From Chitinophaga varians (lineage in GTDB: Bacteria > Bacteroidota > Bacteroidia > Chitinophagales > Chitinophagaceae), in assembly GCF_012641275.1 (NCBI RefSeq), contig NZ_JABAIA010000001.1:1116001-1180000 (forward strand): a stretch of DNA of 64,000 bases, written 5' to 3'. The notes below the pieces were generated by a model. That model searched no databases. It was given only the letters and a program-made list of their open reading frames with translations, and was not told the DNA's origin. Of this stretch, positions 17,744-27,379 are shown piece by piece (position 1 is the first letter of the stretch; each line of letters opens with the position of its first letter). The translations under genes and the position numbers were made by a program.

Positions 17744-19312
17744 ATGAACCGTACAACCAGAAATATACTCACCGCCTGCCTGCTGCCACTGGCCATGACA
17801 GGCTGTAAAAACTTTGACGACCTGCGGGTAAACCCCAACGTGTCTGTGGTAGGTACTCCCAAACTACTGCTGACAGGGCTTGAAATGGATATGATCGGCG
17901 GACAGGGGTCCGCTAAAAGCGGGTTCAGCTCCGGCAGCGACCTCAGCGGCGATATGAGCAACAGTCCATGGAACTACACCCATATGAGCAATCAGTTCCT
18001 GGTACTCGGCCACGACTACTACGGCAGCCAGGACTACGCCTGGGACGGCGGTTCCAGCTACTATGGCAGTCTCCGCAACGCTGCACAGCTGGACATTGAA
18101 GCCGCCAAACAAGGTCCCGCGCTGGCAGCACCTTATTATGCCGTTAATAAGTTCATCCGCACCTTCTACTTCCTGTCCATGACCTCGCAGATGGGCGACA
18201 TCCCTATGTCGGAGGCCATCAAAGGCGCTACCGACGGCATTTACGCGCCGCGCTATGATGCGCAGAAAGATGTGTTCCTGCAATGTTTCAAATGGATGGA
18301 AGAAGCCAACGACTCCCTTGCCGCCATCACCCAACGCAATGCCAAAGCCACCGTCGACGGTGACATCTTCTATGCCGGCAACCTGCTGAAATGGAGAAAG
18401 GCCATCAACACCTGCTATCTGCGTGAGCTGATGAACCTGAGCGTTAAAGAAAACGATCCCTCCCTCGACCTGAAAGGGCGCTTTAACCGTATCATCAGCA
18501 ACCCGGAGAAATATCCGCTGATACTGGACAACGCGGACAATCTGCAGATGAACTATAACGCCACGCAGAAAAGCAACAACTATCCGTTATACCCCATGGA
18601 AGTGGGTATCCTGTCGGCCAAAAGAAACGCGCTCGGCAGCACTTATATCAACATCCTCGATTCGCTGCGCGACCCGCGTGTGTTCATTGTGGCCGCTCCG
18701 GCAGATTCACTGCCTGCTGTCCCCGGCAATCCGTTTGCCCGCTACAAAGGCGCCAATACCGGCGATCGTCAGGACCAGATCTATATCGATATCAACAAAG
18801 GCAAATACAGCACATTTAATATCAGCTACTGGCTGAGCAGTCCGGCCGGTGTGCCCAACATCCAGCTGGGCGCGGCGGAAACACATTTCCTGATCGCAGA
18901 AGCCATCAACCGCGGCTGGATTGGCGGCGACGCCGCACAGCACTACAAAGACGGCATCACCGCCTCTATGAAGTTCTATGGCGTCAGCGACGCAGATATC
19001 GCCACGTTCCTCGCGCAACCGCTCCTGCAATATGCCGGCAACACCGACGCAGGTCTGAAGCAGATACTCACACAAAAATATGTGGCCTTCTTCAACAACG
19101 CCGGATGGCAGGCCTATTACAATTATCGTCGTACAGGCGTTCCCGTATTTTCCGTGGGCCCGTCTAACCAGAACGGCGGAAAAATACCGGTACGGTTCAC
19201 CTACTCTCAATCGGAATACCAGAACAACAAGGCCAACCTGCAAGAGGCGCTGAAACGGCAGTTTGGCGGCTCCGACACCCGAAATGACGTGATGTGGATG
19301 CTGAAGCCCTAA
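17744..19312 (+). CDS. SusD/RagB family nutrient-binding lipoprotein (SusD-like_2)
   Basis: I place the start at 17744, 10 bases after the SusC stop, giving 522 residues and a lipoprotein signal (LTACLLPLAMTGCKNF, lipobox Cys near 22). The sequence FDDLRVNPN after the Cys and the helical, TPR-like body with Trp/Tyr-rich loops fit the SusD-like_2 group. The conserved C-terminal region includes ILTQKYVAFFNNAGWQAYYNYRRTG, typical for SusD homologues. SusD caps the SusC barrel and binds the ligand on the cell surface. It is the last gene of the plus-strand operon and is closed by a perfect hairpin terminator. Confidence 0.94.
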   Translation: MNRTTRNILTACLLPLAMTGCKNFDDLRVNPNVSVVGTPKLLLTGLEMDMIGGQGSAKSGFSSGSDLSGDMSNSPWNYTHMSNQFLVLGHDYYGSQDYAWDGGSSYYGSLRNAAQLDIEAAKQGPALAAPYYAVNKFIRTFYFLSMTSQMGDIPMSEAIKGATDGIYAPRYDAQKDVFLQCFKWMEEANDSLAAITQRNAKATVDGDIFYAGNLLKWRKAINTCYLRELMNLSVKENDPSLDLKGRFNRIISNPEKYPLILDNADNLQMNYNATQKSNNYPLYPMEVGILSAKRNALGSTYINILDSLRDPRVFIVAAPADSLPAVPGNPFARYKGANTGDRQDQIYIDINKGKYSTFNISYWLSSPAGVPNIQLGAAETHFLIAEAINRGWIGGDAAQHYKDGITASMKFYGVSDADIATFLAQPLLQYAGNTDAGLKQILTQKYVAFFNNAGWQAYYNYRRTGVPVFSVGPSNQNGGKIPVRFTYSQSEYQNNKANLQEALKRQFGGSDTRNDVMWMLKP

Positions 19313-19320
19313 AATAAACA

Positions 19321-19350
19321 AGGGACGTCTCAAACAAATGAGACGTCCCT
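19321..19350. terminator. Perfect-hairpin terminator between SusD and the GH16-like gene
   Basis: A 12-base perfect stem (AGGGACGTCTCA and its complement) with a 6-base loop. It lies 8 bases after the SusD stop and 23 bases from the converging gene end, so it can serve both. Confidence 0.82.
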
Positions 19351-19373
19351 CTATGTTTCAAGTATATTACCTG

Positions 19374-20195
19374 TCAGGGCAGAGGCGTGAATTTAAATTC
19401 GTGAATGATCACTTCATATGACTGGCCATTGACAGGTGCAGTACCATTCATCAACCAAAGGTTCATGAGTATGGGCATATTCAGTGCCGACAGCTTAATA
19501 TCTGAAGACGTGAATTTTTTCCTGGCAATAGTGCTGCCCGCATCGTAATGCCCGAACTGGCTTTCATACACGATGCTGTCTGTCCTGTAACGCGTGAACC
19601 GGTGCGTAGTATAGGTACCGTTCATCGTAATATTGGGCGATTCCCAGTGAACATTTTTATAACGTACACCAGATTGTGCCGGATAGACAGTGTAATTGAA
19701 CTGTCCGGCAGAGGGGTTACCCCACCGGGAAAGTTCCACATCCTGTTCATCGTAGCCATCTTGTCCGGAGTAGTTAAACAGTCCCAATACGATGTTCCTG
19801 TCAATAATATTCAGATCACATTCAATTTTCCACTGGTAGGTACCGTAACCAAAGTTATTGTTGCTGGTCACCTCGGCGCAGCTCCAGCGTCCCTGCGCAT
19901 CCTTCTGCATTTTAAGGTGAAGGTAGCCATTTGCGTCCAGCCACGCATTATTGCTGTTCCAGTAGTTAGGGCCCGGGCCCTGGGTGCCGGAGGAAGTAGC
20001 ACGCACTGTCCACGTATAGCCGCTGAAGTTAATGGTGCCTGCTGTCAAAGCGACAGCGGGTTTTTCGTCCGGCAGCTTTTTAGTGGTGGCGCCATCTTCC
20101 GGTTTGATCATACTTTTCTGACAAGATGCAAATACTATAGCGCCCAGCGCTATAATTGCGATGATTCTGGTTGAAGTTGAAAATAGCTTTTTCAT
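19374..20195 (-). CDS. GH16-like (concanavalin A-like) lipoprotein
   Basis: A 273-residue lipoprotein (AIVFASCQKS lipobox). The core is a jelly-roll beta sandwich like GH16 laminarinases/carrageenases: FGYGTYQWKIECDLNI, then NIVLGLFNYSG, then DEQDVELSRWG. In that last motif E150, D152 and E154 line up with the catalytic E-x-D-x-E pattern of GH16. WNSNNAWLDANGYLHLKM is the typical early strand pair. Substrate and activity are not proved. It converges on the SusCD operon across the shared terminator, so a role in glycan breakdown for that system is plausible but not shown. The amidohydrolase gene is 43 bases downstream on the same strand, and no promoter was identified. Confidence 0.72.
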   Translation of the reverse strand: MKKLFSTSTRIIAIIALGAIVFASCQKSMIKPEDGATTKKLPDEKPAVALTAGTINFSGYTWTVRATSSGTQGPGPNYWNSNNAWLDANGYLHLKMQKDAQGRWSCAEVTSNNNFGYGTYQWKIECDLNIIDRNIVLGLFNYSGQDGYDEQDVELSRWGNPSAGQFNYTVYPAQSGVRYKNVHWESPNITMNGTYTTHRFTRYRTDSIVYESQFGHYDAGSTIARKKFTSSDIKLSALNMPILMNLWLMNGTAPVNGQSYEVIIHEFKFTPLP

Positions 20196-20238
20196 TCAGA
20201 TATTTTTTTGGGGTGAAAAAAAGTATCCTTAACATACA

Positions 20239-22233
20239 CTAAAACGGCACCACCGAAATGGCTTTGTACAACTTAGCAGGATCATAGATCACGCCGTTCT
20301 TGATAACAAGTTTCGTTTTCCTGACATTACTGATATTCTTCACCGGGTCTCCGGCCACAAGTACCATGTCTGCTGTTTTCCCCGCTTTAATGCTTCCCAG
20401 GTCTTTACTTTTCCCGGTGTATACCGCCGTGCCGAAGGTGGCCAGCTGTAATACCTTCTCAGCCGGAATACCTGCTTTCACATATAGTTCCAGCTCCCGC
20501 TGGTAGTCAAATCCCGCCGTACCGTCTGTACCGGCAACAATCCGGATGCCGTTGTCATACAGCAGCTTCGTCAGCTTCAAAAAGGCGGCGAAGGACTGAA
20601 TATAAGTAGAGTCCATGCCCGGCGGAACAGGTATGCCCTGGCCTCCTGCGCGCATGCTGCGTTGCACCTGCAACGGGAAATGAGTGATGATGTCTTTATT
20701 TTTTTCTTCCAGTACGCCCTCCCTGCCGGTCAACATCGGCTCAAATGCCACCAGTGTGGGGTCAGAGGCGATATTACGGGCTTTCATCAGGGCGATGAAC
20801 TGTTTCACCTGCGGGCTGTTCAAATCCAATGACGCCGCCCTTTGCGCTGGGATAGCAAACCGTTGCGGCGTACGGGTGTCGATGGTATCACCGAAGAAGT
20901 TGAGCAGAAGCATGTTCATATGCGTCACTTCATCATAGCCGGCATCTATGGCCTTCGCTGCCGTCATAAAAGCAGGGATATGACCACATACACGCATATG
21001 GTACTTCTTTGCCTCCGCTATTAGTGGCTTCAGCCATTCCGGCTTAATGGAACTGTAAAACTTGATCTGGTCATACCCCTTGTCGGCAAACATGCGGATA
21101 AACCGTTTGCCTTCTTCAACATTGTTGATCAATATACCGGTAGGCGCCGCCATCGGACCGGCGCCGTCAATCAGTCCGCTGATGACTTCCAGGTGTGGTC
21201 CTATCAGTTCACCGTTGTCAATTTCTTTTCTGAGGTCCAACAGGGTGGTATCGTTGCCCATGTCGCGCACGTGGGTTACGCCGGCAGCGACGTGCATAAT
21301 GCCTTCAGGACCGTCGCCGAGATGTACGTGCATGTCCCAGAAACCGGGCAGCAATGTTTGCCCGCTGCCATCCACGATCCTGTCGGCTTTTGCCTTAATG
21401 GCTTTTCCTACTGATACCTCCCTGATCTTTCCTTCCCTTATCAGCACATCTGTACGTGGCAGCAGCCGGGCTTTTTCCGCATCAAAAAGCGTCACGTTGC
21501 GTATCAGAATATTTCCCGCCACTTTCTCCGGTATCTCTTTGGCCAGCCGGTTGTCCTGCTGCCGCTCAATTTTTTTCTGTTCTGCCAACAGCTCCTTTAC
21601 ATATGTTTCATAACCCTTAGGGACCATCGCAAACCAATCCCCTATATATCCAAATGTCTCGTCGTGGTCGTCCGCCCAGATATATTCCGGCGTATAAGAC
21701 AGTCCTGAAATTTTACAAAGCTGCAGTTGGCGGTCGCCCGCCTTATGCTGTAACACTACTTCCATCGAGGCTTCCCCAAAGGGCAGTAATTTAACTTTGT
21801 TTTGATTGGCTTTCATCGCCTTGATAATATTTCCGCTCTCACCATTGAGGCAGACATAGAAGGCCTTCCCGGAGACTGCCTGGGTTTCATTTTCAGCGGT
21901 GTTTTTCCATTTGGCCACACCGTCTGCCAGCAGGAAGTCTTCCGATATCGGCTTTTTATAGTAGTCTTTTCCGACCGCACGCACGTAGGTAGGAAAACCC
22001 TCATTATCCTGGCGATAGATAGTATGCAGGCTGTCACCCCTGCCACGATCATTGTACTGGTACCAGGTTTCAAACGTTCCGGGCGACGTTTCAATCACCT
22101 TTTTTTCACCTTTGATATTTCCTGTTAAAATGAGAGAGTATCTGATGGTATCACGTTGCTGCGCAAATGAACACAGCGGTACACTGAAAACAGACAGCAG
22201 TAGCGTTTTGAAGATGGCATTATAGGGTAACAT
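20239..22233 (-). CDS. Secreted metal-dependent amidohydrolase with N-terminal extension
   Basis: A 664-residue protein with a signal peptide (LLLSVFSVPLCSFAQQ). The first about 225 residues form an extension rich in beta structure that I do not recognise. The rest is an amidohydrolase TIM barrel: the small beta domain with RNVTLFDAEKARLLPRTDVLI, the metal motif DMHVHLGDG (H near 302 and 304), a Lys in YDQIKFYSS that could be carbamylated, CGHIPAFM and YDEVTHMNM for the next His ligands, and the last metal Asp in IVAGTDGTAGF. The C terminus is the usual GSIKAGKTADMVLVAGDPVKNI. Related enzymes include imidazolonepropionase-like and prolidase-like hydrolases; the substrate is unknown. Confidence 0.88.
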   Translation of the reverse strand: MLPYNAIFKTLLLSVFSVPLCSFAQQRDTIRYSLILTGNIKGEKKVIETSPGTFETWYQYNDRGRGDSLHTIYRQDNEGFPTYVRAVGKDYYKKPISEDFLLADGVAKWKNTAENETQAVSGKAFYVCLNGESGNIIKAMKANQNKVKLLPFGEASMEVVLQHKAGDRQLQLCKISGLSYTPEYIWADDHDETFGYIGDWFAMVPKGYETYVKELLAEQKKIERQQDNRLAKEIPEKVAGNILIRNVTLFDAEKARLLPRTDVLIREGKIREVSVGKAIKAKADRIVDGSGQTLLPGFWDMHVHLGDGPEGIMHVAAGVTHVRDMGNDTTLLDLRKEIDNGELIGPHLEVISGLIDGAGPMAAPTGILINNVEEGKRFIRMFADKGYDQIKFYSSIKPEWLKPLIAEAKKYHMRVCGHIPAFMTAAKAIDAGYDEVTHMNMLLLNFFGDTIDTRTPQRFAIPAQRAASLDLNSPQVKQFIALMKARNIASDPTLVAFEPMLTGREGVLEEKNKDIITHFPLQVQRSMRAGGQGIPVPPGMDSTYIQSFAAFLKLTKLLYDNGIRIVAGTDGTAGFDYQRELELYVKAGIPAEKVLQLATFGTAVYTGKSKDLGSIKAGKTADMVLVAGDPVKNISNVRKTKLVIKNGVIYDPAKLYKAISVVPF

Positions 22234-22324
22234 AAAAGATAGTTATTTTGATTGAAAGGAATAGAGTGAATATAAGGAATATTTACATGCTATTACTCTC
22301 ACAAATATTTTATCCGTATGTCCG

Positions 22325-23413
22325 CTACTTCTTATCCAATGGATAAATCTCCTTTTTTGTGGCGCCTGTCCTTACATCCAGATAAGGGCACTCCAAAACG
22401 TATTTTCCGTTTTCTTTCCGTACGTACCCAAACCGGTTTTCCTTTTCCAGCACGGCACTTCCACCATCCAATACTTTTTTAAAGGCGAATGACAGCATGC
22501 CATCTTTTTCAGTGCCGGTAAGCGCGTATTTACTGTATACCTGAAACCCGCTTTCTGTATAGATCACAGAATCGCCATCCACTTTAAGTTCCACATTGAT
22601 ATGGTCCCTGGAATCTTTGCTGTCCTTGTTCAGTACCGTTGAATAAGTGCCTTTCCAGGCGGCGCTGACAGCCGTCCCGGCTGCCGGACGTGTATCCGTT
22701 CCGGTTGTTACCACCAGCTGCAGATAATCCACAGGGGCATTCGCCGCTTCGCCGCGGGTGGATTTGACATAAACGGTATGATTGTCTTTCCAGTACAATT
22801 CCTTTTCCAGCCAGCGGTAAGGCTGCAGAAATGCTTTTTTAATGACGTTGTTTTCAACTGTATAGATGGTGATATCCTGCGTTGGCGGAGGAATATGCTC
22901 ATACTCCTCATATGGATTGGACTTACTGCATAATATCAATTTGCCGTCTGGCGATACTGCCGGCATATCGCTCAGCGTGTCCTGCTTTCCGGTGGCTTTA
23001 TCTATGGCGAGGCAATAACCGTGTTCATACCCGTTCACTTGCACCAGGTATCTGTTCAATGGTTGCAGATATCCGGCATAATGGTAATCCAGGCGGTCTT
23101 CATCATGTGGCACGCCCGGGTTGTTTTTTAACACCACCTTTCCGCCATCTGTGGTAATGGTGATCTGGCCATTTACCACCGGGAACTTCAGTGAATCACA
23201 TTCTATCTGGTTATGGTAGGCGCTCTTATATTGATCAAACTCCTGTTGGGTAATGCCCGTCACTTCCACTTTTAGTTGTTTAGTGGCAGGAGCCGCCACA
23301 ACAGCCGCACTGTCGGTCTTTACGGTTGTTACCGTACTGTCAGCAGCTGCTTTATTTTGCACCGCTCCGTTGCAGGCATACAGGAGAATTAATAACGATA
23401 GTAACTTTCTCAT
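22325..23413 (-). CDS. Lipoprotein, candidate immunity protein for the adjacent effector
   Basis: A 362-residue protein beginning with a lipoprotein signal (MRKLLSLLILLYACNG). No known domain was recognised; it contains a segment with ITQQEFDQYKSAYHNQIEC, a stretch of repeated beta-hairpin-like sequence and a C-terminal region ending EIYPLDKK. Its ATG overlaps the stop codon of the 1313-residue DUF4280 effector by 4 bases, so the two are translationally coupled. A lipid-anchored periplasmic protein coupled to a peptidoglycan-cutting T6SS effector is the usual arrangement of an immunity protein. That role is inferred from position, localisation and coupling, not from sequence similarity. It may be an unrelated periplasmic protein. 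Confidence 0.68.
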   Translation of the reverse strand: MRKLLSLLILLYACNGAVQNKAAADSTVTTVKTDSAAVVAAPATKQLKVEVTGITQQEFDQYKSAYHNQIECDSLKFPVVNGQITITTDGGKVVLKNNPGVPHDEDRLDYHYAGYLQPLNRYLVQVNGYEHGYCLAIDKATGKQDTLSDMPAVSPDGKLILCSKSNPYEEYEHIPPPTQDITIYTVENNVIKKAFLQPYRWLEKELYWKDNHTVYVKSTRGEAANAPVDYLQLVVTTGTDTRPAAGTAVSAAWKGTYSTVLNKDSKDSRDHINVELKVDGDSVIYTESGFQVYSKYALTGTEKDGMLSFAFKKVLDGGSAVLEKENRFGYVRKENGKYVLECPYLDVRTGATKKEIYPLDKK

Positions 23414-26400
23414 TCTTTTACTTCTTTATAATTAGGGCTGTACTCTTGTACGTGTAAGTGGTCATTATGATGCCCGTCCGGGTCGGGAGAACAATGATTC
23501 AAAATTTTGTCCTCGTTATATGTCTGCGACAACATGCTCTTCCAGCCAAATTTGTACAATGCGTCATTAAATTTGGTTTGCCTGTCTGTATCCAGTGCTT
23601 TCCAGCCTTCTGTTTCGGAATCAGAAAACAGGTTCAGCCTGGCAATGGCCTTATCGGTACGAAGATAACGTAAGTCGCCATTGTAGCCGTTTTTATGTGA
23701 TACGCTGGGTGCGGAGCTGCCATCTGCATGACTAAACCCGTTGAAGGTATAATCTTCATAACCGCATTCCAGCAAAGCGCCCAGCAGGCTGCCGAGCGTT
23801 TTATCATTCACAAAATTACGTACGGTGTTCAACGTTAACTTGAATTTCACATCACCGCTGGCGTAATCCTTCAACTCCCTGATATCTATCAGATCAACGG
23901 TGGCACCGCCGTAATTGGCGCCGTAATTATTGTCAATGGTTTTAAAGTTAAATAATCCCAGAATATGTTCCTTGGAATTTTTATCATGGTAAACATATTT
24001 GTACTTTTTCTTGTACTCCTCCTTGATCTCTTTGGGCACATGCCTTTCCAGACGGCCATCTGCAAAGATATGGTAGGTAACGATCTCTTTGGCCTCAAAA
24101 GCACTGGCCTTCTGCTGGCAGCTGAAGTCTGTGGCCTTTTGCGCCTTTCCTTCATTGTAGATATCATTGATCGCCGCTTCAAACTCCCACACTTTGGAGG
24201 AGCCCTGCTGACCGGTATAATAATGTTTCTTTCCCTTTTTATCTATCCAGTACTCAGTAGGTTCCCGTTTGAATAACGGGTTATCGTCATAAGCGGCATT
24301 GCTGCTGTCATACACCACATAATCAGGTTCATCACCGTGACCGCAGGCAGCAGGATAGTTGATGGCCAGATAGAGGTCCGTTTTGGATTTGAACTTGCTT
24401 TTATTTTTGGTGAGGAATTTCTCCACATAGTCGAGCTGCTGCTCTGCTGTCAGCTTGATGAGCTCAGAACGCAGCACGCCAAGGTCCTGGGCGGCCGCTT
24501 TACCGATTTGCACCAATCCCACGTAACCGTTTTTGGAGTCATCTTTATGTTTGGCAAAGGTACCGCAGGTAGGGCTGAAAGTCCTGCCCGTTTCCAGCGC
24601 CATGACCGTCATCAGCCAGTTGGCGCCTTCATTGTCTTTGGTTGGCAGGCCCAGCTTGGCTGCAATCTGTACCACTTTCTTCCGGAATTCGCAACTCACC
24701 TTATTTCCCCATACCAGGTCATATTTTTTGCAGAGACACTCTGTGACGGCCCTTTCCATGGGTTCCCCAAGCACCGCCGGGGCTATGGGCCTGGCAGCAT
24801 CGTTCAGTTTATCTGCCAGCAAGGCGGACAATTTGATGTGATGGTAGAAATTCACGTCGCCCGGGTTGTACGCATTGGCATCGGCCACTTTTTCGGGAAA
24901 CATATAATTGACTATCGTTTCATTGTCCTTGCTTTTTTCATGCCGCAGCACCACGTAGAAATTACGCAGCATATTATCCAGTGCTGCCACGCCTGACTTC
25001 AGTTTAGCTGTATCAAGGTCAATAGGCAGCGTTTCGTTGTCTTTCACCTTGAACTTAGACTGCTGCACCAGCTTATCTTCTGCCTTATACTTGTTTTCCC
25101 ACAACTGGAATATCAGTTCTTCGCCCGCCAGGTTTTTGGTTTGTATATGGATCCTTATTTTCTCTCCGTAGGGGTAAACTTTGTACGCCGGATAGTTGGT
25201 ACTGTCAAAGAAAGACACACTAACGATCTCCGGTTTTTTGTTGATATAAATAAAATTACCTTTTTCATTATCGGTGAGACGGCTGGGCTTCACCGGGAAC
25301 CAGAACTTCTTTCCATCGGAGACAATCGTTTTCATCCCCTGGAACTGTATCCCGTCGGGCTTTTGCAGTACACCAAAGAGGACTTTGTAATAATCGCCCT
25401 GCCACCATAATGCCTGCAGTTTTTCCTTCAGGTCGTTGGTTTTAACATCCAGCCGGGCTTCTCCTTTAGCGTCGAAAGCGACGTTGCCCAGGTCCTTGAT
25501 ATAGTTAAAATCATCTCCTCCGTCGGATTCCAGTACATGCAGGTTCACCGATACGCCGGCAGACTGTGGACTGACGATCAGCGCCTTGATGGTTTCATTC
25601 CATCCGGCCTTCGCTTTATACTTGTCCTCCGCGTCCGTAAAACACCAACGGGTCACCTCCGCTAGGTCGGCATTGATATCGAGCTTCTTGGAAGATCCCC
25701 GCAGTTGGGCGGTTACCACGAACTTTCCTTTAGCAGGTGCGTAGATGCCGTCACGGGTAGCGCCGTCTCCTCCGGCAGGCGCCCAGGTAATGGGCCCGTC
25801 CTTCGCCTGGTCATAGGGCATCAGCAAATCGGCGGTCAACGTATAGCGCTTACCTACCACCCATTGGGTATCCCCGTTTTTAACGCGGATAGCTGTTATT
25901 TCGTTGTGTTTTACGTCAAAACACCAGTCATCTTCCGATTTGGCAGCGCCTGCGCTGGGCTTACCCTTCTTACTGTCCCACGCATCGGCATGGGATACAT
26001 ATGCCTCCACCACATAACTGCCGGGAGCGGCAAAATAAGTGTTGCCGTCCAGCGACAGCGATGCACCACTTCCCACCTCCTTGCCGTTGAGCTGCCATTT
26101 GATGGCCGCCTGTTCAAAGTCCTGCGCCGGCGTGGCGTAAGACATCTTACTTACTTTAAAACTCATGGTCGTGCCGGGGCGCACCACATGCGTGCCCTGA
26201 TCGTTGGTGACGCTCACCACGCTATTGGCTTCAGATACCATCTCCTTGCTGACTTCCTGCGGAGATCCTTCTTCCGTGGCAGGCAGCATAGTGGCCGTCA
26301 CGGTATAGGTAGCGGCGGTATTGGCCGGCGTAAAGGTAATTGTATCCGTACCGGGGTCTGTGGGGCCTGCAATGGTATTGCCGGCCGCATCAGTCACCTT

Positions 26401-27351
26401 CATGAATACACGCTTTTTCTCTTCATCCGTAGCCGGTGACATCTCATACTTCGCGCTGACAGTAACAGGTACGCCCCTACGCACACGGTATTGCTCCGGT
26501 TTAGCATTTTTTCCCGGCAAACCGGGAATGACGCGGCCCATGCCTGCACCCAGCTCCAGTTCCTCTGCCAGCTGGTTATGCACCACAGACACGTCAATGG
26601 CACAACGTACATCATCCTGCGCCTCAGGATTGCCGAAAGCCATCACACGATAGCTGCCCGTTTCATCGAAGTTCATGCTGAACGAAGGGCCTATCTCTTC
26701 AAACACCTGGGCACTGCCGCCGCTTACCTTCCATCCCACTTTATCTTTATCCGCCTTGGCGGCGTTATAGTAACTGACTACTTCAAACTTCAGCGATTCA
26801 TTAGGCCTGGTGCGCAACACCGGCACCGGGGCCGATTTCCCGGAAGCACTCATCAGCTCAGGCGGTATACGCTTATCTAATTTTACCTTGATCTGTTTTA
26901 CCTGCGGCTTTTCTTTTTTGGAATCAGGCTTGGGCGCCATCGGGTTCAGCACAGAAAGGCTCTCTACCTCCACCTTGTCGAAATGCGCCTGTGATACAGC
27001 AGCCTGCTGTCCGTGATGTTCAATGGTGATGGAACCAGGGCCGCCGGTAGCACAGGCCGCGGTACTGCTTTCCGTCAGGATTTTACCGCCATTGGTAAGG
27101 GTTACTTTTTCGTAAAAATCTTTCCATGCAGTAACACCTGGACTGCAAGCCCCTTTGGTGATAGAGCAGTTACCAAAGGTCCCCGCCTCAAAAGGTTTCC
27201 CCAGGTCTTTGGTGCTGGCAATAGGTTTCGAATTACCATCGTTGTCATTGATATAATCCTTTTCATTACCGGTCACCTTCAATTTGTCAATGGAGCTTCC
27301 AAACTTACAACGACAGGTGGCTCCCTGCACTACAAAATGTTTATCAGCCAT
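23410..27351 (-). CDS. DUF4280 PAAR-like T6SS tip protein with two predicted peptidoglycan-hydrolase domains
   Basis: A 1313-residue protein. Residues about 1-130 form a DUF4280 PAAR-like domain (HFVVQGATCRCKFGSS, AGTFGNCSITKGACSPGV, NGGKILTESSTAACATGG). Residues about 150-600 look like repeated Ig/PKD-like beta domains, and 600-860 is a beta-rich linker. About 890-1050 is a lysozyme-like region: VMALETGRTFSP near residue 917 holds a candidate catalytic Glu, followed by GYVGLVQIGKAAAQDLG and LTAEQQLDYVEKFL, the pattern seen in phage tape-measure lysozyme domains. The last about 250 residues include SHKNGYNGDLRYL (about 1217) and HHNDHLHVQ (about 1297), resembling the metal ligands of M15/MepA-type murein peptidases. 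It is inferred to be a cargo-carrying T6SS spike with dual murein activity. Confidence 0.75.
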   Translation of the reverse strand: MADKHFVVQGATCRCKFGSSIDKLKVTGNEKDYINDNDGNSKPIASTKDLGKPFEAGTFGNCSITKGACSPGVTAWKDFYEKVTLTNGGKILTESSTAACATGGPGSITIEHHGQQAAVSQAHFDKVEVESLSVLNPMAPKPDSKKEKPQVKQIKVKLDKRIPPELMSASGKSAPVPVLRTRPNESLKFEVVSYYNAAKADKDKVGWKVSGGSAQVFEEIGPSFSMNFDETGSYRVMAFGNPEAQDDVRCAIDVSVVHNQLAEELELGAGMGRVIPGLPGKNAKPEQYRVRRGVPVTVSAKYEMSPATDEEKKRVFMKVTDAAGNTIAGPTDPGTDTITFTPANTAATYTVTATMLPATEEGSPQEVSKEMVSEANSVVSVTNDQGTHVVRPGTTMSFKVSKMSYATPAQDFEQAAIKWQLNGKEVGSGASLSLDGNTYFAAPGSYVVEAYVSHADAWDSKKGKPSAGAAKSEDDWCFDVKHNEITAIRVKNGDTQWVVGKRYTLTADLLMPYDQAKDGPITWAPAGGDGATRDGIYAPAKGKFVVTAQLRGSSKKLDINADLAEVTRWCFTDAEDKYKAKAGWNETIKALIVSPQSAGVSVNLHVLESDGGDDFNYIKDLGNVAFDAKGEARLDVKTNDLKEKLQALWWQGDYYKVLFGVLQKPDGIQFQGMKTIVSDGKKFWFPVKPSRLTDNEKGNFIYINKKPEIVSVSFFDSTNYPAYKVYPYGEKIRIHIQTKNLAGEELIFQLWENKYKAEDKLVQQSKFKVKDNETLPIDLDTAKLKSGVAALDNMLRNFYVVLRHEKSKDNETIVNYMFPEKVADANAYNPGDVNFYHHIKLSALLADKLNDAARPIAPAVLGEPMERAVTECLCKKYDLVWGNKVSCEFRKKVVQIAAKLGLPTKDNEGANWLMTVMALETGRTFSPTCGTFAKHKDDSKNGYVGLVQIGKAAAQDLGVLRSELIKLTAEQQLDYVEKFLTKNKSKFKSKTDLYLAINYPAACGHGDEPDYVVYDSSNAAYDDNPLFKREPTEYWIDKKGKKHYYTGQQGSSKVWEFEAAINDIYNEGKAQKATDFSCQQKASAFEAKEIVTYHIFADGRLERHVPKEIKEEYKKKYKYVYHDKNSKEHILGLFNFKTIDNNYGANYGGATVDLIDIRELKDYASGDVKFKLTLNTVRNFVNDKTLGSLLGALLECGYEDYTFNGFSHADGSSAPSVSHKNGYNGDLRYLRTDKAIARLNLFSDSETEGWKALDTDRQTKFNDALYKFGWKSMLSQTYNEDKILNHCSPDPDGHHNDHLHVQEYSPNYKEVKE

Positions 27352-27379
27352 GTTACTACCTGATTAATTACAAACAATT

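Noticed and set aside
16888-17961. Long minus-strand ORF opposite SusC/SusD
   Set aside because: It lies inside the SusC/SusD coding sequences and has no recognisable domain; typical shadow frame.
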